From Porphyromonas sp. (GTDB lineage: Bacteria > Bacteroidota > Bacteroidia > Bacteroidales > Porphyromonadaceae): DNA of 64,000 nucleotides. The translations under genes were made by a program, and so were the position numbers. A model generated the notes under the pieces. It ran no database searches. It saw nothing but the letters and a program-made list of their open reading frames with translations, and was not told the origin of the DNA. How positions within the stretch are numbered: position 1 is the first letter of the stretch; each line of letters opens with the position of its first letter. Location: NCBI GenBank assembly GCA_030532365.1, contig JAUNLH010000003.1, positions 17,613 to 81,612 of the forward strand, read 5' to 3'. This document shows positions 8,127 through 16,580 of the stretch, piece by piece.

Positions 8127-8723
8127 ATGGCTAAAGATATGAGACGCTTGCGTGTCGCACTCGTCATGACCGACACGCTTCGCCGAGAAGGGCTGAATGC
8201 CTGTATCAGAGAGGTTACAGAGAAAGTACTCGTAGAGCACCACGAGAGCTTTGCCTCGTATGCAAAGGCGGACGACTTTACCCCCTACGACATAGCAATC
8301 ATAGAGAGCAACCATGCTGCCCTCTTTCGCGACTATTTTCGCACACGGCGTACCCACCTCGTCGTGCTTACAGAGGGAGTGCAGTACGAGCCGATAGAGG
8401 GGGTGTCGGAGACGGTAGTCCTGGACACAAAGGTATCGCTGAGCGAAATACTCATACAGCTACAAGAGCTCTTCGACGACTACCGGAGGCGACAGGAGAG
8501 CAACCTAGACCGGACCCTCTCTCCTCGTGAGATCGATGTGCTCAAGGAGGTGGCTCTGGGTAAGACTAATAAGGAAATAGCTGATGAGCTTAACATCAGT
8601 ATGAATACGGTGATGAGCCATAGGAAGAACATCACCTCGAAGCTCAACATCAAGACCGTCTCCGGACTCACTTTCTACGCCCTTATGAATGGGATCATAA
8701 GCGGAGATGAGCTGATAGATTAG
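8127..8723 (+). CDS. LuxR-type DNA-binding protein with pseudo-receiver domain
   Basis: 198-aa transcription regulator. The C-terminal LuxR/GerE helix-turn-helix spans residues about 131-190 (LSPREIDVLKEVALGKTNKE, then NTVMSHRKNITSKL). The N-terminal part has the length and strand pattern of a receiver domain, but the phosphoacceptor position (YDIAIIES) has Glu60 instead of Asp, so phosphorylation control is unlikely. It is paired with the hemerythrin-like gene just upstream; this pairing recurs in Bacteroidetes to my knowledge, so the upstream protein may be its sensor. It converges on comM with only 12 bp between the stop codons. Confidence 0.8.
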   Translation: MAKDMRRLRVALVMTDTLRREGLNACIREVTEKVLVEHHESFASYAKADDFTPYDIAIIESNHAALFRDYFRTRRTHLVVLTEGVQYEPIEGVSETVVLDTKVSLSEILIQLQELFDDYRRRQESNLDRTLSPREIDVLKEVALGKTNKEIADELNISMNTVMSHRKNITSKLNIKTVSGLTFYALMNGIISGDELID

Positions 8724-8735
8724 GGGAACTCCTTT

Positions 8736-10298
8736 CTATACTCTACCCCACGTATCTCTATCTAGCTTGCGGTAGCCTACCGCCTCAGCGACATGGTGAC
8801 CCTGTACGATCTCGCTCCCCTCTAGGTCTGCGATCGTCCGAGCTACCTTGAGGATCCTGTCGTAAGCGCGTGCTGAGAGTGCGAATGCCTCCATCGCGCG
8901 GCGTATTCGCTCCATCCCCACTTGGTCTACCTTCACAAACTCCTTCATCATCGCTGGGGTCATCTGTGCATTGCTATGGATGCCGGTGAGACCGCGAAAC
9001 CGCTCTTTCTGTATCTCGCGGGCCCTCATCACTCGCTCGCGGATGACTTCGCTTTGCTCGCCCACTGCACGGGCAGAGAGGTCATCGAAGGGAACTGGGG
9101 TGATCTCCACTTGGATGTCTATTCGGTCTAGGAGTGGACCTGAGATCCTATTGAGATAGTTGGTCACCTGCTGGGGAGTGCAACGACAATCCTTCTGAGG
9201 GTTATTGTAATTACCACAAGGACAGGGGTTCATGGAAGCCACCAGCATAAAGGAGGCGGGAAAGATAGTGGTCTGCTTCGCACGGGAGATGGTGATCTCT
9301 CTGTCTTCGAGTGGCTGTCGTAGGACTTCGAGTACGTTGCGAGCAAACTCTGGGAGCTCATCGAGAAATAAGACACCATTGTGTGCCAAAGAGATCTCAC
9401 CTGGTTTTGGATAGGTGCCGCCACCCACCAGAGCTACATTGGAGGTGCTATGGTGCGGGGATCTGAAAGGGCGCTCTCGCATCAGAGAAGTATGTGTCTG
9501 CAACGTACCAGCTACGGAGTGGATCATCATGGTCTCCAGAGCTTCGTCCTTAGTAAATGGGGGTAGTATGCTCGGCAATCGCTTAGCCATCATCGTCTTA
9601 CCACTGCCTGGAGGACCAACCATGATCATATTGTGCATGCCAGCAGCTGCCACCTCCATGGCACGCTTCACCTCAGCTTGACCCTTAACTTCTGCGAAGT
9701 CTAGTTGTAGTAGGTCGTGTGTGCCGCTCAGCTCAGGCTCACTGTAAGTGTATCTGGCTAGCGGGCTCTCATCTCCCCGCATAAAGGCAACGACATCGAT
9801 AAGTTGCTTGGCACCGTAGACGGTGATCCCCTCTACCACTGCCGCTTCTTGTGCGTTCGCCTCAGGGACGATGATAGACTCGTAGCCCTCCCTTCGGGCA
9901 TTAAGTGCCATTGGGAGCACACCTCGGATCGGCTGTACACCACCATCGAGCGAGAGTTCGCCCATGATGACCGTTCGGTCTAGCCGGTCTGTGGGGATGC
10001 CTTCATTGAGTGCCGTGATCGCTATCGCCAATGGGAGATCGTACGCAGACCCCTCCTTACGGAGATCTGCCGGTGCCATATTGATGATGTATCGCTTGAT
10101 CATATACTCCAGCCCACTCTGAGCCATGGCTGCCTGTACTCGCTGGTGGCTCTCCTTGACAGCCACATCTGGGAGACCGACGAGCATGAACTGTGTGCCA
10201 CGCGATGCTTGTGCCTCAATCGTTACGGTGGTGGCTGAAATACCACTCACAGCTGAGCTATAGACTTTTACCAGTTGGGACCTCAACTCACCCGCCAT
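8736..10298 (-). CDS. comM: YifB/ComM family Mg-chelatase-like AAA+ ATPase
   Basis: 520-aa full-length member of the YifB/ComM family. ComM is a hexameric helicase that promotes branch migration in natural transformation in other bacteria; here that role is inferred from family only. An N-terminal Lon-substrate-like domain (VGLPDVAVKES near residue 40; LSLDGGVQPIRGVLPM near 116-130) precedes the AAA+ core with Walker A GPPGSGKT at 228-235, the RSPHHSTS motif, Walker B GVLFLDELPEF and a C-terminal Mg-chelatase-like domain; a zinc-type cysteine cluster NPCPCGNYNNPQKDCRC is also present. The start ATG shares one base with the stop of the upstream lipoprotein gene. Confidence 0.92.
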   Translation of the reverse strand: MAGELRSQLVKVYSSAVSGISATTVTIEAQASRGTQFMLVGLPDVAVKESHQRVQAAMAQSGLEYMIKRYIINMAPADLRKEGSAYDLPLAIAITALNEGIPTDRLDRTVIMGELSLDGGVQPIRGVLPMALNARREGYESIIVPEANAQEAAVVEGITVYGAKQLIDVVAFMRGDESPLARYTYSEPELSGTHDLLQLDFAEVKGQAEVKRAMEVAAAGMHNMIMVGPPGSGKTMMAKRLPSILPPFTKDEALETMMIHSVAGTLQTHTSLMRERPFRSPHHSTSNVALVGGGTYPKPGEISLAHNGVLFLDELPEFARNVLEVLRQPLEDREITISRAKQTTIFPASFMLVASMNPCPCGNYNNPQKDCRCTPQQVTNYLNRISGPLLDRIDIQVEITPVPFDDLSARAVGEQSEVIRERVMRAREIQKERFRGLTGIHSNAQMTPAMMKEFVKVDQVGMERIRRAMEAFALSARAYDRILKVARTIADLEGSEIVQGHHVAEAVGYRKLDRDTWGRV

Positions 10299-11362
10299 TA
10301 CAAACCCTCTCTCATCTGATTTATGAAGTTAACGACACTGTCTCTCGAATGCCACTCACGCCATTGGTACAGCAAGGTGTCCACGAGGATGTACGACGGG
10401 AGTGTCTCAATTCGGGTCTCTTCTGCCAGCCTGCTCGCAGCTCCGACCGAATCGACTAGGTAGTAACGCCACACCGGAGTTCGCTTTGACTTCTCTATTA
10501 CTTTCAGATCTCCGGGAAGACTATCAGCGAATAGTAAGGCATGGTAAGAGGGGATCTTAAGTGAGTCTAACACCTCATGCCAGGCTTGCCGTTCTTCGAG
10601 CTCTACCGAATCGAGACCCAGAGCACTCTCGAATGTTAGTAGCATCAACGGCTCCTCTCCCATGAGCTCCCGAGTCATGTAAAGGCTATCTCGGTCACCA
10701 ATCACATGCAACTGACCCGGAGCTCTACTCCCTTTTGAGAAAGAACTACCTTCGAAGTAACCTGCGGGCATACCTAGGAGCTTGTCATAACCACTGAAGC
10801 GATATACAGCATTACGGAGAGCAGGACTGAGCGCATCCAGACATGCGGTCTCGGGAAATCTATTCATGAGGTCTAAGATGATGATGGGTGCCATCTTTTG
10901 CCGATCTAGCTTGGTGATCAGCTCCATCATACTTCCGGAGAGGTCTTCATCAGAGTTGCGAAGTGCCCTCTGCCATTCTACGATCTCATCTGCATACCTG
11001 ATGCCATCTAGCTTAAAGAGAGTGTCATTCACCTCGACTCTGACATCGACTGTATCGACGAAGAGAGGTAGCTGTAAGTGACCTGCTTCATCGAATAGTA
11101 GAAACGCATCAAGTGTATCTTTCTTGAAGTATTGCTTGATGTCAATAAGTCCTTCCTTCTTAGCCTTGATTGGCGTTATTGTAACCTCGGAGGCTCCAAG
11201 TGCCACCAAGCGCCATTCGGTATCGTACTCGATCCGACTAGAGTTGTATCTTAGCCTTAAGACCTGCTGATACTCCTTCTCCTTAGAACAGCTGGTGAGT
11301 AACCCTAGAGTTACGATCACAACGGCTGCTATCATTGCTTTCAAACGTCTCATACACCCCAC
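10298..11362 (-). CDS. Thioredoxin-fold-like lipoprotein without CXXC
   Basis: 354-aa predicted lipoprotein (lipobox LLTSC, C25). Residues about 30-130 form a beta-rich N-terminal region like the DUF4369-type domain of Bacteroidetes thiol-disulfide lipoproteins, followed by a helical linker and a C-terminal thioredoxin-like segment (PLMLLTFESALGLDSVELEE, then RIETLPSYILVD with the cis-proline). The place where the CXXC active site would sit reads ALGLDS, so redox activity is not expected. The start is directly adjacent to the stop of the upstream gene; a second ATG three codons later is an alternative. Role unknown. Confidence 0.65.
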   Translation of the reverse strand: MGCMRRLKAMIAAVVIVTLGLLTSCSKEKEYQQVLRLRYNSSRIEYDTEWRLVALGASEVTITPIKAKKEGLIDIKQYFKKDTLDAFLLFDEAGHLQLPLFVDTVDVRVEVNDTLFKLDGIRYADEIVEWQRALRNSDEDLSGSMMELITKLDRQKMAPIIILDLMNRFPETACLDALSPALRNAVYRFSGYDKLLGMPAGYFEGSSFSKGSRAPGQLHVIGDRDSLYMTRELMGEEPLMLLTFESALGLDSVELEERQAWHEVLDSLKIPSYHALLFADSLPGDLKVIEKSKRTPVWRYYLVDSVGAASRLAEETRIETLPSYILVDTLLYQWREWHSRDSVVNFINQMREGL

Positions 11363-13582
11363 TCACTCAGTATCTTCAGCATATACCAGATCTGTCAAGA
11401 GTGCAAGCTCCCAAGGAGCGAAGTCGTATATCGAAAGCAAGCTAATCAGGCTCTCCACGTCCTCTCGCACCCTACCCTCCTTGATTGTTTGTCGCATCTG
11501 ACGCACAGCCTCTTGCGTACTCTGCCCCATCGCCATTCGGATCACACCACTCACCAAGGAGAGGTCTCCCTCAAGCGCCCCATACTTCTCAGCAAAATGA
11601 TCCAACTGACGCTTCGCCTCCTCAGGTCGCATCAGGTGGAGCAGTATCTTCGCCATCAAGAGCATCGTTGCTCCGGTCTCACTTACCTCCGCACCCTCAC
11701 CTAGATAAAGCGCCTTATGCACTGCACTTAGTGCTGGCTCGTACTCCTGCTGCTCATAGAGTAGGAGTGCCCTCTGCTGTACTAGCTCAAGTTGGTCCTG
11801 ACTAGGCAGGCTCGCTTCGCACCGTTCTATCCACTCAAGCACAGACTCCACTCCCTCAAGATCGATCTTCAGCTCGCCTATCTTCTTCGCCGTAATTGGG
11901 GTAATCCCCTCTACCTCCACGGCACGCAGCAGGAGCTCAAGTGCAAGCTCATCATCCTTAAGTATCAGTCGGGTGGCCGAAAGAGAGCGCCACAAGTCTG
12001 CCGAAGAGTGATCATAAAACCTATAAAGACGCAAGTAGAGCCCCTCTGTATGCAGATAAAACCTGATCTGCTTTAGGAAGCCAACCAGCTCTTCCAAGTC
12101 ATCTTCGGCAAAGAGAAGTTGATCTCTGGTAAAGGGGCCATCCATCACCATTGGCTCATCCTCAAAAGGATTCACCAACTCACCTGCAAGCATCGAAAGG
12201 GTATAAAACCGATAGGCACCAAAGGCGAAGTCCCGCATCCCCTGCTCCAGAGATGACTTATTGCTGACCGCCGGCTCCGGTAGCGGCATCCCATCGAGCT
12301 GCTGCTGGATCTGCTGTCGGATCATACCAAAAGAGTCCAACACTGCAAATGAGTATAAATCAGATGAGCATGGCACATGCCCCTGAAATAGCACTGGGAT
12401 CAGCTCTTCTAGCGAAGTAGCAGCATCCCTATCTACACTCGGGTGGTGCTTAGAATAGGGTAAAAACCAATGACTCACCTTATTAAAGAAAGGGTGAACC
12501 TTCATCTGTGCCGTCATGTGAAAGGCGACATCCGAGTCCTGCGAGATGATATTTTGAAAATCTCTCTGAGTGCTCTCCATCAGCCCCGAGATCTCATACA
12601 TCTCCTCCGACTCCTCGTGGCTCAGCTCCTGCATCCTCTGAGCTAAGTCTCCGGTGCCACTATTGAGGAGCTGCTGCATACGCTGTGATAGGTTTGCCAG
12701 CTCTGGGAGCACCCTCTCCTTAAACAGCTGATGAAGCGACGTCGTCTGATAGGCTGTATAGATAGTGCGGATAGCGAGCAAGAGCTGTCTCTCATCCGTA
12801 TCCATGCTCCTCTGCAATAGATGATTAGTGACCTGACCTATGAAGTCTGAGTGCAATGCCTCCAACTCATCTTGGTGCCTACGCCCTAGCATCAACAGTG
12901 CCACTAAGGCAGCTCCAATGGTGCGCTCATGCGGTGACTCCTCAAGCGTCATAAGGAGTAGTCGCAACTTACGCAGATCAAAAAACTCCATAGCACCCAC
13001 AAAGAGCGCCCCCACGATGGCTTGTGTGGCAAGCTGATGCCCACCATTCGTCATGAGTGCCTGCAGTGCCAGCGAATCATCCTCTGTGAGCTCTACTTTA
13101 GTCCAGACGAGGTCAAAGAGCTCCTCTAGATGGTCGAAGTAGCCACTCTCCTCCTCATTGCTCCTCAAGAGCAGACCGATGGTATCAGGGATCTTGTCAA
13201 GACCATCGCCAAAGCTCTGCTCCAATCTCGTCAGCGTATCATACCGTACTCCGAAAGGCTCCTTATCGAGCTTTATCTTATGATCAGCAGCTCTTAAGAT
13301 CCGCATGATCTCACGACCAATCTCAGTCAGTATAGAAGCTCGATCAGGGTCTACACTGCCCTTGAGATAATAGTCTACTAAGAGATCATAAGTGGTCTGC
13401 AGCTGTTTGTACCGCTCCTTATCGACCATGTTGAGAGCCGGCATCGCCTCAAGGACCAAACCATAATGCCCCACACGTGTCTGCTCTTCGTACCAAGCCA
13501 ACTGATCTGATATGAGCTCCTCTGTCGAATACTCACTCTCAGTAAAAAGCTCCTCCTGATTAAGCCACTTATCCAACTCCAT
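11363..13582 (-). CDS. Large TPR-like helical protein of unknown function
   Basis: 739-aa soluble, acidic, almost entirely helical protein with no signal peptide. The C-terminal third (residues about 500-720) has tetratricopeptide-like helix pairs, for example ALLLYEQQEYEPALSAVHKA and AKILLHLMRPEEAKRQLDHF; the N-terminal half looks like a helical-repeat (HEAT-like) region. No catalytic motif is visible. It lies 9 nt after tsaE and abuts the lipoprotein gene, in the tsaE-to-comM operon. I know of similar long TPR proteins in Bacteroidetes, but none with a defined job. Confidence 0.7.
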   Translation of the reverse strand: MELDKWLNQEELFTESEYSTEELISDQLAWYEEQTRVGHYGLVLEAMPALNMVDKERYKQLQTTYDLLVDYYLKGSVDPDRASILTEIGREIMRILRAADHKIKLDKEPFGVRYDTLTRLEQSFGDGLDKIPDTIGLLLRSNEEESGYFDHLEELFDLVWTKVELTEDDSLALQALMTNGGHQLATQAIVGALFVGAMEFFDLRKLRLLLMTLEESPHERTIGAALVALLMLGRRHQDELEALHSDFIGQVTNHLLQRSMDTDERQLLLAIRTIYTAYQTTSLHQLFKERVLPELANLSQRMQQLLNSGTGDLAQRMQELSHEESEEMYEISGLMESTQRDFQNIISQDSDVAFHMTAQMKVHPFFNKVSHWFLPYSKHHPSVDRDAATSLEELIPVLFQGHVPCSSDLYSFAVLDSFGMIRQQIQQQLDGMPLPEPAVSNKSSLEQGMRDFAFGAYRFYTLSMLAGELVNPFEDEPMVMDGPFTRDQLLFAEDDLEELVGFLKQIRFYLHTEGLYLRLYRFYDHSSADLWRSLSATRLILKDDELALELLLRAVEVEGITPITAKKIGELKIDLEGVESVLEWIERCEASLPSQDQLELVQQRALLLYEQQEYEPALSAVHKALYLGEGAEVSETGATMLLMAKILLHLMRPEEAKRQLDHFAEKYGALEGDLSLVSGVIRMAMGQSTQEAVRQMRQTIKEGRVREDVESLISLLSIYDFAPWELALLTDLVYAEDTE

Positions 13583-13591
13583 AACTGGTCC

Positions 13592-14056
13592 TTACTCTTC
13601 TTGCATATAAAATGGCTCGACATCCCCCTCCAAGACAGAGAGCTCTCTCCTCCGTCCCTCCTCTATTACATCTATCCTCAGCCACAACGCCTCCTCCGGT
13701 AGCATATTACCCAGCACTGCCGGCCACTCGACAAAGCACCAAGCCCCACTCTCCAGATACTCATCAGCTCCTATACGTCGGGCATCCGCCTCACTCTCCA
13801 ATCGGTAGCAATCCATGTGATAGACATCCTCACCGTCAAAGCGCGGATAGACATTCACGATCGCAAAGGTGGGGCTCAGCACATCGCCCACCACACCTAG
13901 CTGGTGGCACACCTCCTTGATGAGCGTGGTCTTACCCGCTCCCATAGGGGCGTCAAGTAGCCACACCCTTTGCTCCCCATACTGCTCTAGAAGTTTCTCT
14001 GCCACACTGGGGATCTCCTCGAGACTATATCTAAAAACCTTTTCTTTCTGATCCAT
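13592..14056 (-). CDS. tsaE: tRNA threonylcarbamoyladenosine biosynthesis ATPase TsaE
   Basis: Small P-loop ATPase needed with TsaB/TsaD for t6A formation on ANN-decoding tRNAs. Walker A is DAPMGAGKTTL, followed by LSPTFAIVNVY and the conserved HMDCYRL and FVEWP motifs. I place the start at ATG 14056 (MDQKEKVFRYS, 154 aa). An in-frame ATG at 14137 would add 27 residues unlike the family, and it lies upstream of the -7 box at 14103-14096, so it would not be in the transcript. First gene of the operon ending with comM. Confidence 0.9.
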   Translation of the reverse strand: MDQKEKVFRYSLEEIPSVAEKLLEQYGEQRVWLLDAPMGAGKTTLIKEVCHQLGVVGDVLSPTFAIVNVYPRFDGEDVYHMDCYRLESEADARRIGADEYLESGAWCFVEWPAVLGNMLPEEALWLRIDVIEEGRRRELSVLEGDVEPFYMQEE

Positions 14057-14095
14057 GATAAAAATAGGTACCAAACTCCCCCATCTCCTACTACA

Positions 14096-14103
14096 CAAAT
14101 GTA
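14096..14103 (-). promoter_or_regulatory. -7 box of the tsaE operon
   Basis: Minus strand TACATTTG matches TAnnTTTG, 40 nt before the ATG at 14056. This supports the shorter TsaE start. Confidence 0.5.
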
Positions 14104-14288
14104 ATGATAATTCTGCAGAGTCCCGGAGCACCGACATACAGCACAGCTCCTCAAAAGTGCTACCTTGCCAGGCTCCAAAATAGTATCAAGAAAGACCGAA
14201 ACGAGGAGCCTGGAAGGCCCGGCACTTCGATAAAAAGCAGACCCGAGACAAGTGTTTATTGATCCGGAGTTTGAAGTGCCCTCTCTTT

Positions 14289-14391
14289 AAGCTCCGAACT
14301 TAAAAATTCTAAGTTGGGAACTTCGATGCATCTAAGTTCCCAACTTCGACAACTCTAAGTTCCCAACTTAGAATTTTTAAGTTCGGGTCTC
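14289..14391. repeat. 23-bp minisatellite/MITE-like element, copy B
   Basis: Five units start at 14289, 14311, 14334, 14357 and 14379 (steps 22, 23, 23, 22). Each core is a palindrome AAGTT-NNN-AACTT, internal spacers resemble CGATGCATCT, and the two terminal units have A/T-rich spacers. The outer segments 14294-14315 and 14365-14386 are perfect 22-bp inverted repeats. It lies between divergent tsaE and smpB, about 100 bp before the smpB promoter. Further left, GGCACTTC (14220-14227) and GAAGTGCC (14273-14280), and CCAGGCTCC (14168-14176) with GGAGCCTGG (14205-14213), are additional dyads in the same 445-bp gap. Confidence 0.85.
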
Positions 14392-14487
14392 GGTTTTTCC
14401 TAAGTTGGCATGCAAGGGTTATATAAGTCCGGATCGGATTTTTCTGCAAGATTGGAGCAATGAGCAGTGACTCTCCTAAATATTTTC

Positions 14488-14495
14488 TAACTTTG
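14488..14495 (+). promoter_or_regulatory. -7 box immediately before smpB
   Basis: TAACTTTG matches TAnnTTTG and ends only 6 nt before the smpB ATG at 14502, so the transcript would be leaderless or nearly so. It also rules out the in-frame ATG at 14460 as the start. Confidence 0.5.
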
Positions 14496-14501
14496 CACGC
14501 T

Positions 14502-14978
14502 ATGGCAAAAAAGAAAGATAAGATAAAGGGCAGCGTGTTGATCAACAACCGCAAAGCCAGATTTAACTACGAGATACTTGATACCTACACTGCTGGCATC
14601 GTGCTGGTGGGCACGGAGATCAAGTCGATACGCATGGGCAAAGCGTCGCTCGTGGATAGCTACTGCATCATCCATCGTGGTGAGGTGTGGGCAAAGAACG
14701 TCTACGTGGCGGAGTATACCCACGGATCTTTTAGCAACCATGAGACTCGAAGAGATCGTAAGCTCCTGCTCAATCGCAAGGAGATACGCACGCTTGCCAA
14801 TGCGACCAAGGATGCCGGACTGACCATAGTACCCCTCAAACTCTTTATAGACAGCAGGGGCTATGCAAAGCTAGAGATCGCTCTAGCGCGTGGTAAGAAG
14901 CTGTACGACAAGAGAGCTGCTATCAAGGAGAGAGAGCAGAAGCGTGAGCTTGATCAATTGAGGAGACACAGCTATTGA
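14502..14978 (+). CDS. smpB: SsrA-binding protein SmpB
   Basis: 158-aa partner of tmRNA in trans-translation rescue of stalled ribosomes. The family body is intact: [34 protein letters not shown], the loop [37 protein letters not shown], and the basic C-terminal tail [16 protein letters not shown] that reads the mRNA channel. The start MAKKKDK fits the family and the promoter at 14488; an ATG 14 codons earlier gives an atypical extension. Converges on tig with a bidirectional terminator between them. Confidence 0.95.
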   Translation: MAKKKDKIKGSVLINNRKARFNYEILDTYTAGIVLVGTEIKSIRMGKASLVDSYCIIHRGEVWAKNVYVAEYTHGSFSNHETRRDRKLLLNRKEIRTLANATKDAGLTIVPLKLFIDSRGYAKLEIALARGKKLYDKRAAIKEREQKRELDQLRRHSY

Positions 14979-15006
14979 TCTCCGTCTCGGCAACCAATAG
15001 ATATGA

Positions 15007-15041
15007 AAAGAGGGGTGACACTTTTGGCGTCACCCCTCTTT
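15007..15041. terminator. Bidirectional terminator between smpB and tig
   Basis: Perfect 13-bp inverted repeat AAAGAGGGGTGAC / GTCACCCCTCTTT (15007-15019, 15029-15041) with a 9-nt loop, followed by T-rich sequence on both strands. It sits between two converging genes and can serve both. Confidence 0.9.
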
Positions 15042-15066
15042 CTCTTTATGCTAAGTAGCTTGTAGC

Positions 15067-16467
15067 TTACTCCTCAACAGCAGTCTCCTCTGCCTCTGTA
15101 GCCACCTCTTCTCTATTAGCCTTGGGTGATACGAGGTCGCTCAGCTCCTTCATAGTTACAGTCTGCACCTCAAGGTTGAGTCGCTCTTGTAGCTTATCAG
15201 TCACCTTGCGACCGAGAAGGAAGTTCTCCACATTATAGACGTGGTTCTCATCTTTCAGTCGCTCCTCGGTCTGCTTCTGTAGGATGTCTGCTGGAGCGTT
15301 CCACCCCATCTCGGCAAACTGAGCATTGAGAGACCTGTAGGTGAAGTCTGTGATCTCCTCATAGGAGACCTCGAGCTCCTCTTTCTTTGCCAGCTGACGC
15401 AGATAAAGGCTCTCACGAAGCTCCCTCAGTGCCTCCTTCTCATCAAACTGCTTTTCACTATCAGCAGAGCGAGCGTTCATGTGCGACTCGATGATCACCT
15501 CGTCTGCAAGCTCGAGCTTTGGAGCACGCTCCTCATTGACAAACTTGAAGAAGTCTCTAGAGAAGAGGAAGTTCGCATCATTCTTAGTACTTTGCTCCAG
15601 GTTTTCCCTGATCTTAGCCTTAGCCTCCTCTTCGCTCTTCACCACATCTTCGCCGAAGACCCTATCGAAGAACTCCTGATTCAACTCCGGCTCACGCATA
15701 GCGCGGATACTCTTGATCTCTACGCTAAACTCCTTGTCCTTGACCGACTCGACCTCCTCCTTGTCTATTCCTAGCATGAAACTGACCTCAGACTTCTCTC
15801 CAGCAAATGCCTTGTAGGGGTTGAAGATCACGATCGATCCGTTGGTAACGTCGTTGAACTTTGCCTTCTCCTCGTCGTCCTTCATGTAGTTAACGAAGAT
15901 CATCACGCTCTCCTTCTTGATGCCATCTTCTTTCACTACATCACCGTCTAGCTCTGCAACATCACCGGTGATGACAGCGTTGTCCTCCATCTTGTCGATG
16001 TCCATGAGACCGCTCATGCTCTTGCGTATCTGCTCGAGGTTCTCTGCAACATCCTCGTCGCTGACCGTCACCTCATACTTCTTGAAGGTCTCACCAGAGA
16101 AGTCGAGATCCATGTCTTCGACAGGGATCAGAGCTATATCAAAGATCATCTTGGGATCCTCTTTCTTCAACTCCTCGCTATTGGACTCGAGTGGCACCGG
16201 ATAGGAGACAACGTTGAGCTCCTTATCCTTCATATAATCAGACAGAGCAGAGCTAAGGATGTCGTTGATGGCTTCGACACGCAACTGCTCGCCCACCATC
16301 TTCTTAACCACTTGTGTGGGGACTTTGCCTTTGCGGAAACCTGGGACATTCATAGTCCTAGATGCCTTATTTATTTCCTTCTTAACCTTGTCTTGATAGT
16401 CACTCTGCTCGATGGCGACTTCCAAGCGTACGCGATTATTCGTCTGCTCCAGTATCGAGATATTCAT
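15067..16467 (-). CDS. tig: Trigger factor chaperone
   Basis: Ribosome-bound folding chaperone, 466 aa. The N-terminal ribosome-binding domain shows the signature PGFRKGKVP at residues about 42-50 and the IEQSDYQDKVKKE start; the C-terminal helical arms are evident (EEVIIESHMNARS-type region and LRESLYLRQLAKKEELEVS). The middle domain is present in length but the FKBP isomerase signature is not recognisable, so prolyl isomerase activity is doubtful, as in other Bacteroidetes homologues to my knowledge. Its promoter (16514-16544) is one of the clearest in the window. Confidence 0.93.
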   Translation of the reverse strand: MNISILEQTNNRVRLEVAIEQSDYQDKVKKEINKASRTMNVPGFRKGKVPTQVVKKMVGEQLRVEAINDILSSALSDYMKDKELNVVSYPVPLESNSEELKKEDPKMIFDIALIPVEDMDLDFSGETFKKYEVTVSDEDVAENLEQIRKSMSGLMDIDKMEDNAVITGDVAELDGDVVKEDGIKKESVMIFVNYMKDDEEKAKFNDVTNGSIVIFNPYKAFAGEKSEVSFMLGIDKEEVESVKDKEFSVEIKSIRAMREPELNQEFFDRVFGEDVVKSEEEAKAKIRENLEQSTKNDANFLFSRDFFKFVNEERAPKLELADEVIIESHMNARSADSEKQFDEKEALRELRESLYLRQLAKKEELEVSYEEITDFTYRSLNAQFAEMGWNAPADILQKQTEERLKDENHVYNVENFLLGRKVTDKLQERLNLEVQTVTMKELSDLVSPKANREEVATEAEETAVEE

Positions 16468-16513
16468 GCTTTCTAATTGGGTTATAACGTTCTATATATT
16501 ACAATATTGGGGG

Positions 16514-16544
16514 CAAAGGTAACTCTTTTTAGGGTCAACCGCAA
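16514..16544 (-). promoter_or_regulatory. Complete Bacteroidetes promoter for tig
   Basis: Minus strand TTG (16544-16542), 20 bp, then TACCTTTG (16521-16514), matching the -33/-7 consensus exactly in sequence and spacing. Transcription would start near 16507, about 40 nt before the ATG. Confidence 0.75.
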
Positions 16545-16580
16545 GGTAGCCCCAATTTGGTCCCATGGTAGCCGAGGTGA

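Noticed and set aside
14057..14137. N-terminal extension of TsaE
   Set aside because: Lies upstream of the likely -7 box and is absent from the family; treated as non-coding.
14289..14391. Regularly spaced repeats resembling a CRISPR array
   Set aside because: Period is 23 bp with a 10-bp near-constant spacer, units are internally palindromic, spacers are not unique 30-40-mers and no cas gene is present.
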